A DNA stretch of 64,000 nucleotides, from assembly GCF_900115595.1 (NCBI RefSeq), contig NZ_FOXA01000002.1, forward strand, positions 62,001-126,000, in the 5' to 3' direction. How positions within the stretch are numbered: position 1 is the first letter of the stretch; each line of letters opens with the position of its first letter. A model generated the notes under the pieces. The model saw only the letters and a program-made list of their open reading frames with translations. It was not told where the DNA came from and did no database searches. The stretch is from Tranquillimonas alkanivorans. GTDB lineage: Bacteria > Pseudomonadota > Alphaproteobacteria > Rhodobacterales > Rhodobacteraceae. This document shows positions 16,313-24,970 of the stretch, piece by piece. The position numbers and the translations under genes were made by a program.

Positions 16313-17380
16313 ATGAAGACATCCGTTCGCATTCTCGCGACCACCGCGCTCGTCGCCGCGTCGCTGGCCGCGCCGGCCGTGGCGCAGGACAAGGGCTATA
16401 TCGGCATCGCCATGCCCACGAAGTCGTCGGCGCGCTGGATCTCGGACGGCGAGAGCATGGTGCGGCAGTTCGAAGAGGCCGGGTACACCGCCGACCTCCA
16501 GTACGCCGAGGATGACATCCCCAACCAGCTCGCCCAGATCGAGAACATGATCACCAAGGGCGTCGACGTGCTGGTGATCGCCGCCATCGACGGCACCACC
16601 CTGTCGAACGCGCTGGCCAACGCCGCCGCAATGGACATCGACGTGATCGCCTATGACCGGCTGATCCGCGACAGCGAGAACGTCGACTACTACGCCACCT
16701 TCGACAACTTCCAGGTGGGCGTGCAGCAGGCCAACACGCTGGTCGAGGGCCTGGAAGAGCGCTTCCCGGACCAGAAGCCGTGGAACGTCGAACTGTTCGG
16801 CGGCTCGCCCGACGACAACAACGCCTATTTCTTCTACGACGGTGCGATGAGCGTGCTGCAGCCGCTGATCGACGCGGGCGACATCGTCATCCCGTCGGGA
16901 CAGATGGGCATGGACACCGTCGGCACCTTGCGCTGGGACGGCTCGGTCGCGCAGGCGCGCATGGATAACCTGCTGTCGGCCAATTACACCGACAAGACGG
17001 TGCATGGCGTGCTGTCGCCCTATGACGGGCTGTCCATCGGCATCATCTCGTCCCTGTCGGGCGTGGGCTACGGCTCGGGCGACATGGAAATGCCGATCGT
17101 CACCGGCCAGGACGCCGAGATCCCGTCGATCAAGGCGATCCTGCGCGGCGACCAGTACTCGACCATCTTCAAGGACACCCGCGAACTGGCCGGCGTGACC
17201 GTCGGCATGGTGGACGCGATCGTGGAAGGCGGCGAGCCCCCGATCAACGACACCTCGACCTACGACAACGGCGTGAAGGTCGTGCCGTCCTACCTGCTCG
17301 AGCCGGTGCCGGTCACCGCCGAGAACTGGGAAGACGTGCTGCTGGGCAGCAACTACTACACGCGCGACCAGATCGAGTGA
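16313..17380 (+). CDS. chvE: Periplasmic sugar-binding protein ChvE
   Basis: A 355-residue binding protein of the ribose/xylose/galactose-binding class. The first ~22 residues are a signal peptide ending in AVAQ. The mature start [23 protein letters not shown] and the region [17 protein letters not shown] are typical of ChvE, which binds arabinose, galactose and several aldoses, and in Agrobacterium also presents them to the VirA sensor. Here no vir genes are visible, so import is the only supported role. Strong GGGAGGAC ribosome site at ATG 16313; an in-frame ATG at 16223 would precede the signal peptide and is unlikely. First gene of chvE-gguA-gguB-gguC-dehydratase. Confidence 0.92.
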   Translation: MKTSVRILATTALVAASLAAPAVAQDKGYIGIAMPTKSSARWISDGESMVRQFEEAGYTADLQYAEDDIPNQLAQIENMITKGVDVLVIAAIDGTTLSNALANAAAMDIDVIAYDRLIRDSENVDYYATFDNFQVGVQQANTLVEGLEERFPDQKPWNVELFGGSPDDNNAYFFYDGAMSVLQPLIDAGDIVIPSGQMGMDTVGTLRWDGSVAQARMDNLLSANYTDKTVHGVLSPYDGLSIGIISSLSGVGYGSGDMEMPIVTGQDAEIPSIKAILRGDQYSTIFKDTRELAGVTVGMVDAIVEGGEPPINDTSTYDNGVKVVPSYLLEPVPVTAENWEDVLLGSNYYTRDQIE

Positions 17381-17423
17381 TCGCTCTCCCTGCTGGACGG
17401 GGCGCGCAGACGTCCCTCCGCAC

Positions 17424-17450
17424 GGGCTGACCGGCACGCCCGGTCAGCCC
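17424..17450 (+). promoter_or_regulatory. Intra-operon stem-loop between chvE and gguA
   Basis: GGGCTGACCGG (17424-17434) pairs perfectly with CCGGTCAGCCC (17440-17450) around a 5-base loop. There is no U-tract, so full termination is unlikely. Stem-loops in this position often stabilise the upstream binding-protein mRNA or cause partial termination, giving more binding protein than membrane components. Confidence 0.6.
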
Positions 17451-17483
17451 CCAACGACCCCGAAGCAATCGAAAGACGGTCCC

Positions 17484-19013
17484 ATGGGCACGATCCTCGA
17501 AATGCGCGGCATCACCAAGGAATTCCCCGGCGTCAAGGCGCTCGACGACGTGAACCTGTCGGTCGAGCAGGGCGAAATCCACGCGCTGGTGGGCGAGAAC
17601 GGTGCCGGTAAGTCCACGCTGATGAAGGTGCTTAGCGGCGTCTATCCGCACGGCACCTATGACGGCGACATCGTCTTCGACGGCGATGTGCGCCAGTTCC
17701 GCGGCATCCCCGACAGCGAACGCGCCGGCATCATCATTATCCACCAGGAGCTGGCGCTGGTGCCGCTCCTGTCCATCGCCGAGAACATCTTCCTGGGCAA
17801 CGAACGCGCCCGCGGCGGCGTCATCGACTGGCGCGAGACGAACCGGCGCACCGCCGAGCTTCTGGCGCGGGTGGGGCTGAAGGAACACCCCGAGACGCTG
17901 GTCGACGACCTGGGGCTGGGCAAGCAGCAGCTGGTCGAGATCGCCAAGGCGCTGTCGAAGGAAGTGCGCCTGCTGATCCTGGACGAGCCGACCTCGTCTC
18001 TGAACGAAACCGACAGCCAGAAGCTCCTAGACCTGCTTCTGGAGTTCAAGGAACACGGCGTCACCTCGATCCTAATCTCACACAAGCTCAACGAGGTTTC
18101 GAAGGTCGCCGACACCATCACCGTGCTGCGCGACGGCGCGACCGTGGCGCGCCTCGACTGCCACCAGGGCGTGAGCGAGGACGAGATCATCCGCGACATG
18201 GTGGGCCGGTCGCTCGACGACCGCTATCCGCCGCGCGACCCGAAGATCGGCGAGACGGTGATGGAGGTGCGCAACTGGACCGTGCACCACCCGCTGCACG
18301 CCGAGCGCAAGGTCGTGGACGACGTGAGCTTCCACCTGAAACGCGGCGAGGTTCTGGGCATCGCGGGCCTGATGGGGGCAGGGCGCACCGAACTCGCGAT
18401 GAGCCTCTTCGGCCGCTCCTACGGGCGCGACATCTCGGGCGAGGCGTGGATCGGCGGGCGCAAGGCCAACCTGTCCACCGTGCGCCGGGCCATCAACGAA
18501 GGGCTGGCCTATGCCACCGAGGACCGCAAGGGCTTTGGCCTCGTGCTTGACGACACGATCCGGCGCAACGTGCCGTTGGCCAACCTCGAAGCCATCTCGG
18601 ACCGCACGGTCGTCGACCCCGCGCGCGAGGCGGCGGTGGCCGAGGAATACCGCGGCCGGCTCAACATCAAGAGCTCGTCCATCGAGCAGGAGACGGTGAA
18701 CCTTTCGGGCGGCAACCAGCAGAAGGTGGTGCTGGCCAAGTGGCTCTTCGCCGATCCCGACATCCTGATCCTCGACGAGCCGACGCGCGGCATCGACGTG
18801 GGCGCGAAGTTCGAAATCTACACCGTGATCCGTGACCTCGCCCGCGCGGGCAAGTCGATCATCGTCATCTCGTCCGAGATGCCCGAACTCCTGGGCATCA
18901 CCGACCGGCTGTACGTGATGAACGAAGGGCGCTTCGTCGGCGAACTGCCGACGCCCGAAGCGTCGCAGGAGCGGATCATGTCCATGATCATCAAATCCGG
19001 GGGCTCGAAATGA
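17484..19013 (+). CDS. gguA: Sugar ABC transporter ATPase with two nucleotide-binding domains
   Basis: A 509-residue tandem ATPase that powers ChvE-dependent sugar import. The first domain has Walker [10 protein letters not shown], signature LGLGKQQ (a variant of LSGGQ) and Walker [12 protein letters not shown]. The second has GLMGAGRTE in place of a canonical Walker A, a clear LSGGNQQK signature, and [14 protein letters not shown] degenerate Walker A in the second half is usual for the MglA/XylG/GguA family, so one of the two composite sites is probably non-hydrolytic. Its stop overlaps the gguB start as ATGA. Confidence 0.93.
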   Translation: MGTILEMRGITKEFPGVKALDDVNLSVEQGEIHALVGENGAGKSTLMKVLSGVYPHGTYDGDIVFDGDVRQFRGIPDSERAGIIIIHQELALVPLLSIAENIFLGNERARGGVIDWRETNRRTAELLARVGLKEHPETLVDDLGLGKQQLVEIAKALSKEVRLLILDEPTSSLNETDSQKLLDLLLEFKEHGVTSILISHKLNEVSKVADTITVLRDGATVARLDCHQGVSEDEIIRDMVGRSLDDRYPPRDPKIGETVMEVRNWTVHHPLHAERKVVDDVSFHLKRGEVLGIAGLMGAGRTELAMSLFGRSYGRDISGEAWIGGRKANLSTVRRAINEGLAYATEDRKGFGLVLDDTIRRNVPLANLEAISDRTVVDPAREAAVAEEYRGRLNIKSSSIEQETVNLSGGNQQKVVLAKWLFADPDILILDEPTRGIDVGAKFEIYTVIRDLARAGKSIIVISSEMPELLGITDRLYVMNEGRFVGELPTPEASQERIMSMIIKSGGSK

Positions 19014-20218
19014 CCGACACCGCCAACCCCGCCAACGAGGCGATGCCCAAGTCGCAGATGAAGGCGTCGTGGTCCTTCCTGCGCGGGCACCTGCGCGAGT
19101 ACGGCATCCTTTTCGCGCTGATCGCGATCATGGCGTTCTTCCAGATCGCCACGGGCGGCATCCTTCTGATGCCGGTGAACCTGACCAACCTGATCCTGCA
19201 GAACAGCTATATCGTCATCATGGCGATCGGAATGCTGCTGGTGATCGTCTGCGGGCACATCGACCTGTCGGTGGGCTCGGTCCTGGGATTCATCGGCGCG
19301 CTCGCCGCGGTGATGATCGTCAATTGGGAGGTGCACTACCTTCTGGCGGGCGTGATCTGCCTGGCGACGGGTGCGCTGATCGGCATGGCGCAGGGGTTCT
19401 GGGTCGCCTACTTCAAGATCCCATCCTTCATCGTGACGCTTGCCGGGATGCTGGTGTTCAAGGGCCTGACCCTGTGGCTTCTGGCCGGGCAGTCGGTGGG
19501 GCCGTTCCCGGGCGACTTCCAGCTCATCGCCTCGGGCTTCATTCCCGACCTGCTGGGGGGCGAAGACCTCAACCTGTTCTCGCTGGCCGCGGGCGTGGTC
19601 GTGGCGGTGATCCTGCTGGCGATGGCCGTGCGCTCGCGCCGGCAGCAGCAGCGCGCGGGCGTGGCCGACGAGCCCTTCGCCTTCTTCGCCGCCAAGAACG
19701 GGCTGATCTTCATCGCTCTGGTCTACATGAGCTATCTCATGGCGACCTTCCGCGGCCTGCCCAACGTGTTCATCGTCATGGCGCTGCTGATCGCGGTCTA
19801 CTCGTTCCTGACCAGCCGCACGACGATCGGCCGCCGCATCTATGCCATCGGCGGGAACGAGAAGGCGGCGAAGCTCTCGGGCATCAACTCCGAGCGGCTG
19901 ACCTTCCTGACCTTCGCCAACATGGGCATGCTTGCCGCGCTCGCGGGGCTCGTTTTCGCGGCGCGGCTGAACACCGCGACGCCCAAGGCCGGCATCGCCT
20001 TCGAGCTCGACGTCATCGCGGCCGTGTTCATCGGCGGGGCGTCGATGTCGGGCGGCGTGGGCACGGTCGTCGGCGCGGTCGTGGGCGCCTTCATCATGGG
20101 CGTGATGAACAACGGCATGTCCATCCTGGGTGTCGGCATCGACTGGCAGCAGGTGATCAAGGGGCTGGTGCTGCTCGCCGCCGTGATCTTCGACGTCATG
20201 AACAAGAAGAAGGGCTGA
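19010..20218 (+). CDS. gguB: Sugar ABC transporter permease
   Basis: A 402-residue BPD_transp_2-type permease with about ten membrane segments. The characteristic loop [13 protein letters not shown] follows the third segment, and [11 protein letters not shown] is the coupling-helix region that contacts the ATPase. Larger than RbsC by about 80 residues, mainly through an insert around residues 190-225 (a charged [10 protein letters not shown] stretch), as in XylH/GguB. Translationally coupled to gguA. Confidence 0.92.
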   Translation: MTDTANPANEAMPKSQMKASWSFLRGHLREYGILFALIAIMAFFQIATGGILLMPVNLTNLILQNSYIVIMAIGMLLVIVCGHIDLSVGSVLGFIGALAAVMIVNWEVHYLLAGVICLATGALIGMAQGFWVAYFKIPSFIVTLAGMLVFKGLTLWLLAGQSVGPFPGDFQLIASGFIPDLLGGEDLNLFSLAAGVVVAVILLAMAVRSRRQQQRAGVADEPFAFFAAKNGLIFIALVYMSYLMATFRGLPNVFIVMALLIAVYSFLTSRTTIGRRIYAIGGNEKAAKLSGINSERLTFLTFANMGMLAALAGLVFAARLNTATPKAGIAFELDVIAAVFIGGASMSGGVGTVVGAVVGAFIMGVMNNGMSILGVGIDWQQVIKGLVLLAAVIFDVMNKKKG

Positions 20219-20223
20219 CGGCC

Positions 20224-21216
20224 ATGCTCCTGTCGCAGATCAGGACGGACGACGGCGGCACGCGGGTCGTCGTCCGAGAAGGGACTGAGGCCTACGCCGT
20301 TCGCGACGTCGCCACCGTCTACGACCTGGCGACGGGCTGCGCGGCCGGGGGCGAAGGGCTGGCTCAGCGCATCGGAGCGCTGGGGCTGGGGCCGGCGGTC
20401 AACCTCGAGGCCGCCTATGCCGAGGGCCGCCTGTTGCCGCCCATCCTGCACCCGGACCCGGCGCACCTGCACCTGACCGGCACGGGGCTCACGCATCTCG
20501 GCTCGGCCTCGACCCGCGACGCCATGCATGCCGGGGCGGACACGGCGCTGACGGATTCGATGAAGATGTTCCGCCTCGGGCTCGAGGGCGGCAAGCCGCG
20601 CGCGGGCGGGATCGGCGTGCAGCCCGAGTGGTTCTACAAGGGCAACGGCGCCGCTCTGGTCGCGCCGGGGGCGGAACTGACCTCGCCGGCCTTCGCGCAG
20701 GATGGCGGGGAAGAGCCCGAGATCGCGGGCGTCTACGTCATCGGCCCCGATGGCACGCCCGTCCGGCTGGGCTTCACGCTGGCCAACGAGTTCTCGGACC
20801 ACGTGATGGAGCGCGAGAACTACCTCTACCTCGCCCACTCGAAGCTGCGGCCGGCCTCGCTGGGGCCCGAACTTCTGGTGGGCGACCTGCCAGAGCACGT
20901 CGAGGGCACGTCGCGCATCCGCCGGGGCGGCGAGGTGATCTTCGAGGCGCCGTTCCTGTCGGGCGAGGCGAACATGTCCCACACCATCGCCAATCTGGAA
21001 CACCACCACTTCAAGTACGACGTCTTCCGCCAGCCCGGCGACGTCCATGTGCACATGTTCGGCACCGCCACACTGTCCTTCGCCGAGGGCGTGCGCACCC
21101 AGCCGGGCGACGTGTTCGAGATCGAGGCCCCGGCGTTCGGCCTGCCGCTGCGCAACGCGCTGTCTGGCATGCCCGCACCGCGGGCCGAGCAAACCGTCGC
21201 CGTCCGCACGCTCTAG
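20224..21216 (+). CDS. gguC: GguC / AraD1 family protein (FAH fold)
   Basis: A 330-residue protein of the fumarylacetoacetate-hydrolase superfamily. Its C-terminal part has the acidic metal-ligand pattern of that fold, and the segments GVQPEWFYKG and GFTLANEFSDHVMER fit the GguC/AraD1 group. GguC genes follow gguAB in Agrobacterium. AraD1 relatives are reported or predicted to act on 2-keto-3-deoxy-L-arabonate, the product of the dehydratase encoded next, which would make this the second step of the pathway. That step is inferred from context. Starts five bases after gguB. Confidence 0.8.
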   Translation: MLLSQIRTDDGGTRVVVREGTEAYAVRDVATVYDLATGCAAGGEGLAQRIGALGLGPAVNLEAAYAEGRLLPPILHPDPAHLHLTGTGLTHLGSASTRDAMHAGADTALTDSMKMFRLGLEGGKPRAGGIGVQPEWFYKGNGAALVAPGAELTSPAFAQDGGEEPEIAGVYVIGPDGTPVRLGFTLANEFSDHVMERENYLYLAHSKLRPASLGPELLVGDLPEHVEGTSRIRRGGEVIFEAPFLSGEANMSHTIANLEHHHFKYDVFRQPGDVHVHMFGTATLSFAEGVRTQPGDVFEIEAPAFGLPLRNALSGMPAPRAEQTVAVRTL

Positions 21217-21251
21217 CGCCGGCGCGAAACAACTGACGAGAGGCAGACGCC

Positions 21252-22994
21252 ATGACCTTCAAGAAGGCCGAATGGCCGCGCCGCCTGCGGTCGCAGGAAT
21301 GGTACGGCGGCACGTCGCGCGACAACATCTACCACCGCGGCTGGCTCAAGAACCAGGGCTACCCGCACGATCTGTTCGACGGCCGCCCTGTCATCGGCAT
21401 CCTCAACACCTGGGGCGAGTTGACGCCCTGCAACGGCCACCTGCGCGAGCTGGCCGAGAAGGTGAAAGCCGGGGTTTGGGAGGCCGGCGGCTTCCCGCTC
21501 GAGGTGCCGGTCTTCTCGGCCTCCGAGAACACGTTCCGGCCCACAGCGATGATGTACCGCAACCTCGCCGCCATGGCGGTCGAAGAGGTGATGCGCGCCC
21601 AGCCCATCGACGGGGCAGTGCTGCTGGTGGGCTGCGACAAGACCACGCCGAGCCTGATGATGGGCGCGGCCTCGACCGACATCCCCTCGATCGTCGTGAC
21701 CGGGGGCCCGATGCTGAACGGCTGGTTCCGGGGCGAGCGCGTGGGCTCGGGGACGGCACTCTGGCAGATGTCCGAAGACATCAAGGCCGGCAAGATGAGC
21801 CAGGACGACTTCCTCGAGGCCGAGCAGGCGATGAGCCGGTCGTCGGGCACCTGCAACACGATGGGCACCGCCAGCACCATGGCCAGCATGGCCGAGGCGC
21901 TGGGGATGGCGCTGTCGGGCAACGCCGCGATCCCGGCGGTGGACGCCCGGCGGCGGGTGATGGCGCAGCTTTCCGGCCGGCGCATCGTGGACATGGTGAA
22001 GGACGACCTGAAGCCGTCCGACATCCTCACCCGCGCCGCGTTCGAGAACGCCATCCGCACCAACGGCGCCATCGGCGGCTCGACGAACGCCGTCATCCAC
22101 ATCCTCGCGCTCGCGGGCCGCGTCGGCGTTGACCTGACGCTCGACGACTGGGACCGGCTGGGGCGCGAGGTGCCGACCGTCGTGAACCTCATGCCCTCGG
22201 GCAAGTACCTGATGGAGGAGTTCTTCTATGCCGGGGGCCTGCCCGTCGTGCTCAAGCGGCTTGGGGAGGGCGGATTGCTTCATCGCGACGCGATCACCGT
22301 CTCGGGCGGGGCGATCTGGGACGAGGTGAAGGACGCCCGCAACTGGAACATAGATGTGATCCTGCCGGTCGAGAAGGCGCTCACCGCCTCGGGCGGAATC
22401 GCGGTGCTGAGGGGCAACCTTGCACCCGAGGGCGCGGTGCTCAAGCCGTCGGCCGCGAGCCCGCACCTGATGAAGCACCGGGGCCGGGCGGTCGTGTTCG
22501 AGGACATCGACGACTACAAGGCGAAGATCGCCGACGACGCGCTCGACATCGACGAGACCTGCGTGATGGTCCTGAAGAATTGCGGGCCCAAGGGCTATCC
22601 CGGCATGTCCGAGGTCGGCAACATGGGCCTGCCGCCGAAGGTTCTGAAGAAGGGCATCACCGACATGGTCCGGATCTCCGACGCGCGCATGTCGGGCACC
22701 GCCTACGGCACCGTCGTCCTGCATACCACGCCCGAGGCGGCGGCGGGCGGCCCGCTGGCCGTGGTGAAGAACGGCGACATGATCGAGCTCGACGTCGAGG
22801 CGCGGCGCCTGCACCTCGACATTCCCCACGAAGAGCTGGAGCGGCGGCTGGCCGAGTGGACGCCCACGGTGCAGCCGCCTGAAAGCGGCTATGCCCGCAT
22901 GTTCCATGACCACGTGCAGGGCGCGAACACCGGCGCGGACTTTGACTTCCTCGTCGGCTGCCGCGGCCGCGCGGTCCCCAAAGACAGCCACTGA
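21252..22994 (+). CDS. IlvD/Edd-family sugar-acid dehydratase, likely L-arabonate dehydratase
   Basis: A 580-residue iron-sulfur dehydratase. Three cysteines expected to hold the cluster are Cys60 (LTPCNGH), Cys128 (VGCDKTTPS) and Cys201 (SGTCNTMG), one residue off the numbering I recall for Rhizobium L-arabinonate dehydratase, and the C-terminal PKGYPGMSEVG is present. The reaction removes water from L-arabonate or a related aldonate to give a 2-keto-3-deoxy acid. The ChvE-Ggu transporter and GguC upstream favour L-arabonate (or D-fuconate/D-galactonate) over branched-chain amino acid synthesis. The lactonase and sugar dehydrogenase of the route are not in the window. GAGAGG precedes the ATG. 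Confidence 0.86.
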   Translation: MTFKKAEWPRRLRSQEWYGGTSRDNIYHRGWLKNQGYPHDLFDGRPVIGILNTWGELTPCNGHLRELAEKVKAGVWEAGGFPLEVPVFSASENTFRPTAMMYRNLAAMAVEEVMRAQPIDGAVLLVGCDKTTPSLMMGAASTDIPSIVVTGGPMLNGWFRGERVGSGTALWQMSEDIKAGKMSQDDFLEAEQAMSRSSGTCNTMGTASTMASMAEALGMALSGNAAIPAVDARRRVMAQLSGRRIVDMVKDDLKPSDILTRAAFENAIRTNGAIGGSTNAVIHILALAGRVGVDLTLDDWDRLGREVPTVVNLMPSGKYLMEEFFYAGGLPVVLKRLGEGGLLHRDAITVSGGAIWDEVKDARNWNIDVILPVEKALTASGGIAVLRGNLAPEGAVLKPSAASPHLMKHRGRAVVFEDIDDYKAKIADDALDIDETCVMVLKNCGPKGYPGMSEVGNMGLPPKVLKKGITDMVRISDARMSGTAYGTVVLHTTPEAAAGGPLAVVKNGDMIELDVEARRLHLDIPHEELERRLAEWTPTVQPPESGYARMFHDHVQGANTGADFDFLVGCRGRAVPKDSH

Positions 22995-22999
22995 TGGTG

Positions 23000-23020
23000 G
23001 GCGGGGCCGCGCGCCCCGCC
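23000..23020. terminator. GC-rich hairpin between convergent genes
   Basis: GGCGGGGC (23000-23007) pairs perfectly with GCCCCGCC (23013-23020) over a 5-base loop. It fills most of the 31-base gap between the converging dehydratase and thiamine-diphosphate enzyme genes. It lacks a U-tract on either strand, so it is a likely mRNA 3'-end structure rather than a classic terminator. Confidence 0.5.
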
Positions 23021-23025
23021 GCCAC

Positions 23026-24753
23026 TCAGTTCCGCAGCGTCCGCACCTCGAGCAACGCGCAGCGTTTTTCTTCCGTCACGGCGGCGATGGCGGCCGCGAT
23101 GGCCTCGGGCACCTCGGCCGCCGTGGTCACGCGGCGGGTCCAGGCGCGGCTCGCCTCGGCCGTCTTCAGGAAGTCGGGCGAAGGCTGGAGCGCGGTCAGC
23201 GGCATCCGGTTCGCCCGCGACGCGTGCCCGTCCGGGTACATCCCCGTGACCGAGGCGCGCACCGCGCCCCATTCCTCGTTGTTGAGCACCACGATCAGCA
23301 CCGGCAGGTTCATCGCTTCGGCGATCTGATGGCAGACCGCCGGGTTGGCGAACATGTACGATCCGTCGCCCATCGTCGCCACGCACAGCCGGTCGCGGTC
23401 GGCCAGCTGCGCCCCCAGTGCCGCGGGGAACGACCACCCCAGCCCGCCGGAATGCGGCTCCTGGAACCACGACTTGTGATCCTCGCGCTTGAGCATCCCC
23501 AACATTGTGCCCAGTTCCGAGAACACCGACGACGTACGCCCCTCCAGCGCCTTGCCCAGGCAGACGCTGAACCATTCTTTCGTGATGCCCTGCGCGTTGC
23601 GCGCCGCCGCCTGCCAGCGCATGCCCGAACGGGTGGCGTCGGCCGCGTCCGACACCTCGCGCCGACGCGTGGCGATCTTGTCAGGCCGGCGGGGCAGGGC
23701 GTCCATCGCCTCGACCAGCGCGGGGATGGTGAGCGCGCTTTCGCCCTGGATCGACAGGTCCGAGCGGAAGTTGCGCACCGGGAAGCGGCTGAAGATCGGG
23801 TCCGGCCCCATGTTGATGATCTTCGCGTCGGGGTTCACGGGATGCTCGTCCGGCCACCAGGGCGCGAGGCAGTCGAGCACCAGTACCACGTCGGCCTTCT
23901 CCAGCCATTTCTTCGGGTTCGGCCCGATATGACACGGATGCTCGGTCGAGATCGCCAGGTGCGTCGCCCACCAGGACGAGACCGGGATGCCCCATTCCAG
24001 CGCCCAGTCGGCGAACGCCGCGAAGCTGGCCTCGTCGCCCGCGCCGCGTTGTGCGATGACCAGCGGATGCTCGGCCTCGGCCAGCCATTTCGCAGCCTGC
24101 TCGATATCGCGCGGGTTGGGCGCACCCAGCACCGGCCGCATCGACGGCGCGGCGGCCAGATCGTCGTTGATCGTCTCGCACAGCGTCTCACGCGGGAGCG
24201 ACAGGTAAACCGGCCCCTTCGGCGTCGAATTCGCGATGGCCGAGGCGCGGTCGAGCAATTCGCGGATCTGCTCGGGGAACTTGAGCTCATAGTCCCACTT
24301 GCAACTTTCCCGGACCAGCGCGGTCTGATCCCGCATCTCCTGTCCCCAGCCGATGGGGACGGTGCGCGCGCCGAAGCGGTCCTTCTCGGTCACCGGGGTG
24401 CGGCCGGACATCAGCAGCATCGGGATGTGTTCGCACGCGGCGTTGATCGCGCCGGTGGCCCCGTTCGACAGGCCGACGTTGGTATGCAGCATCACCGACT
24501 GCGCCTTGTCCGAGATCAGGTAGTAGCCGTGCGCCATCCCGAGCGCCGCGTGTTCGTGCGGGATGACGACGGCTTCGGGCAGGTCGGTGCCGTTCGCGGC
24601 GGCCTCGGCAAGTCCCTCGATGATCGGCGGGAAGTCGGTGCCCGAGTTGGTGAACACGTAATCGACTCCGAGCGCCTTGAGCCGGGCGAAGATCGCGCCC
24701 CCGGCCGTGGTGTCGCCCGCGGCGGCTGCGGTCTGCGTGCTGTTGTCCTTCAC
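23026..24753 (-). CDS. Thiamine-diphosphate-dependent decarboxylase/acetolactate synthase-like enzyme
   Basis: A 575-residue three-domain ThDP enzyme. The N-terminal domain has the catalytic glutamate in IPHEHAALGMAHGY. The C-terminal domain has the cofactor motif beginning GDGSYMFANP and ending about 25 residues later at LNN, and the central domain is of the POX/acetolactate type. It is not a standard IlvB (no adjacent small subunit), and its arrangement beside an aromatic-type aldehyde dehydrogenase resembles the benzoylformate-decarboxylase pairing, which I offer only as a hypothesis. The GTG start at 24753 is preceded by AGGGAGG; longer in-frame extension to 25002 would run through the promoter region and is rejected. 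Confidence 0.8.
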   Translation of the reverse strand: MKDNSTQTAAAAGDTTAGGAIFARLKALGVDYVFTNSGTDFPPIIEGLAEAAANGTDLPEAVVIPHEHAALGMAHGYYLISDKAQSVMLHTNVGLSNGATGAINAACEHIPMLLMSGRTPVTEKDRFGARTVPIGWGQEMRDQTALVRESCKWDYELKFPEQIRELLDRASAIANSTPKGPVYLSLPRETLCETINDDLAAAPSMRPVLGAPNPRDIEQAAKWLAEAEHPLVIAQRGAGDEASFAAFADWALEWGIPVSSWWATHLAISTEHPCHIGPNPKKWLEKADVVLVLDCLAPWWPDEHPVNPDAKIINMGPDPIFSRFPVRNFRSDLSIQGESALTIPALVEAMDALPRRPDKIATRRREVSDAADATRSGMRWQAAARNAQGITKEWFSVCLGKALEGRTSSVFSELGTMLGMLKREDHKSWFQEPHSGGLGWSFPAALGAQLADRDRLCVATMGDGSYMFANPAVCHQIAEAMNLPVLIVVLNNEEWGAVRASVTGMYPDGHASRANRMPLTALQPSPDFLKTAEASRAWTRRVTTAAEVPEAIAAAIAAVTEEKRCALLEVRTLRN

Positions 24754-24924
24754 GTGGCCCTCCCTTGCCGGCAGACCGTGCCCCCCAAGGCACGGCAAAG
24801 CGGACGCAGCATAGGGCGCGCTGCGGGGAAGGACCAGCGCAACGGCGCACATGCATCCCGCACGGAATGCGCCGGCAGAAGCATCTTGCGGCACCGGGCG
24901 CGATGCCGCAGGTTCCGCACCGGA

Positions 24925-24932
24925 TGTATACA
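24925..24932. promoter_or_regulatory. TGTATACA palindrome in the divergent promoter region
   Basis: An 8-base perfect palindrome, AT-rich in a very GC-rich gap, 39 bases before the aldehyde dehydrogenase start. TGTATACA-type cores are used by some GntR-family repressors. The gap also has the 10-base word GCATCTTGCG twice (24881-24890 and 24944-24953), flanking the palindrome. It may serve both divergent genes; no regulator gene is adjacent. Confidence 0.35.
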
Positions 24933-24970
24933 GTTTTGACCGCGCATCTTGCGCGAGGAGGAGAGGATAC

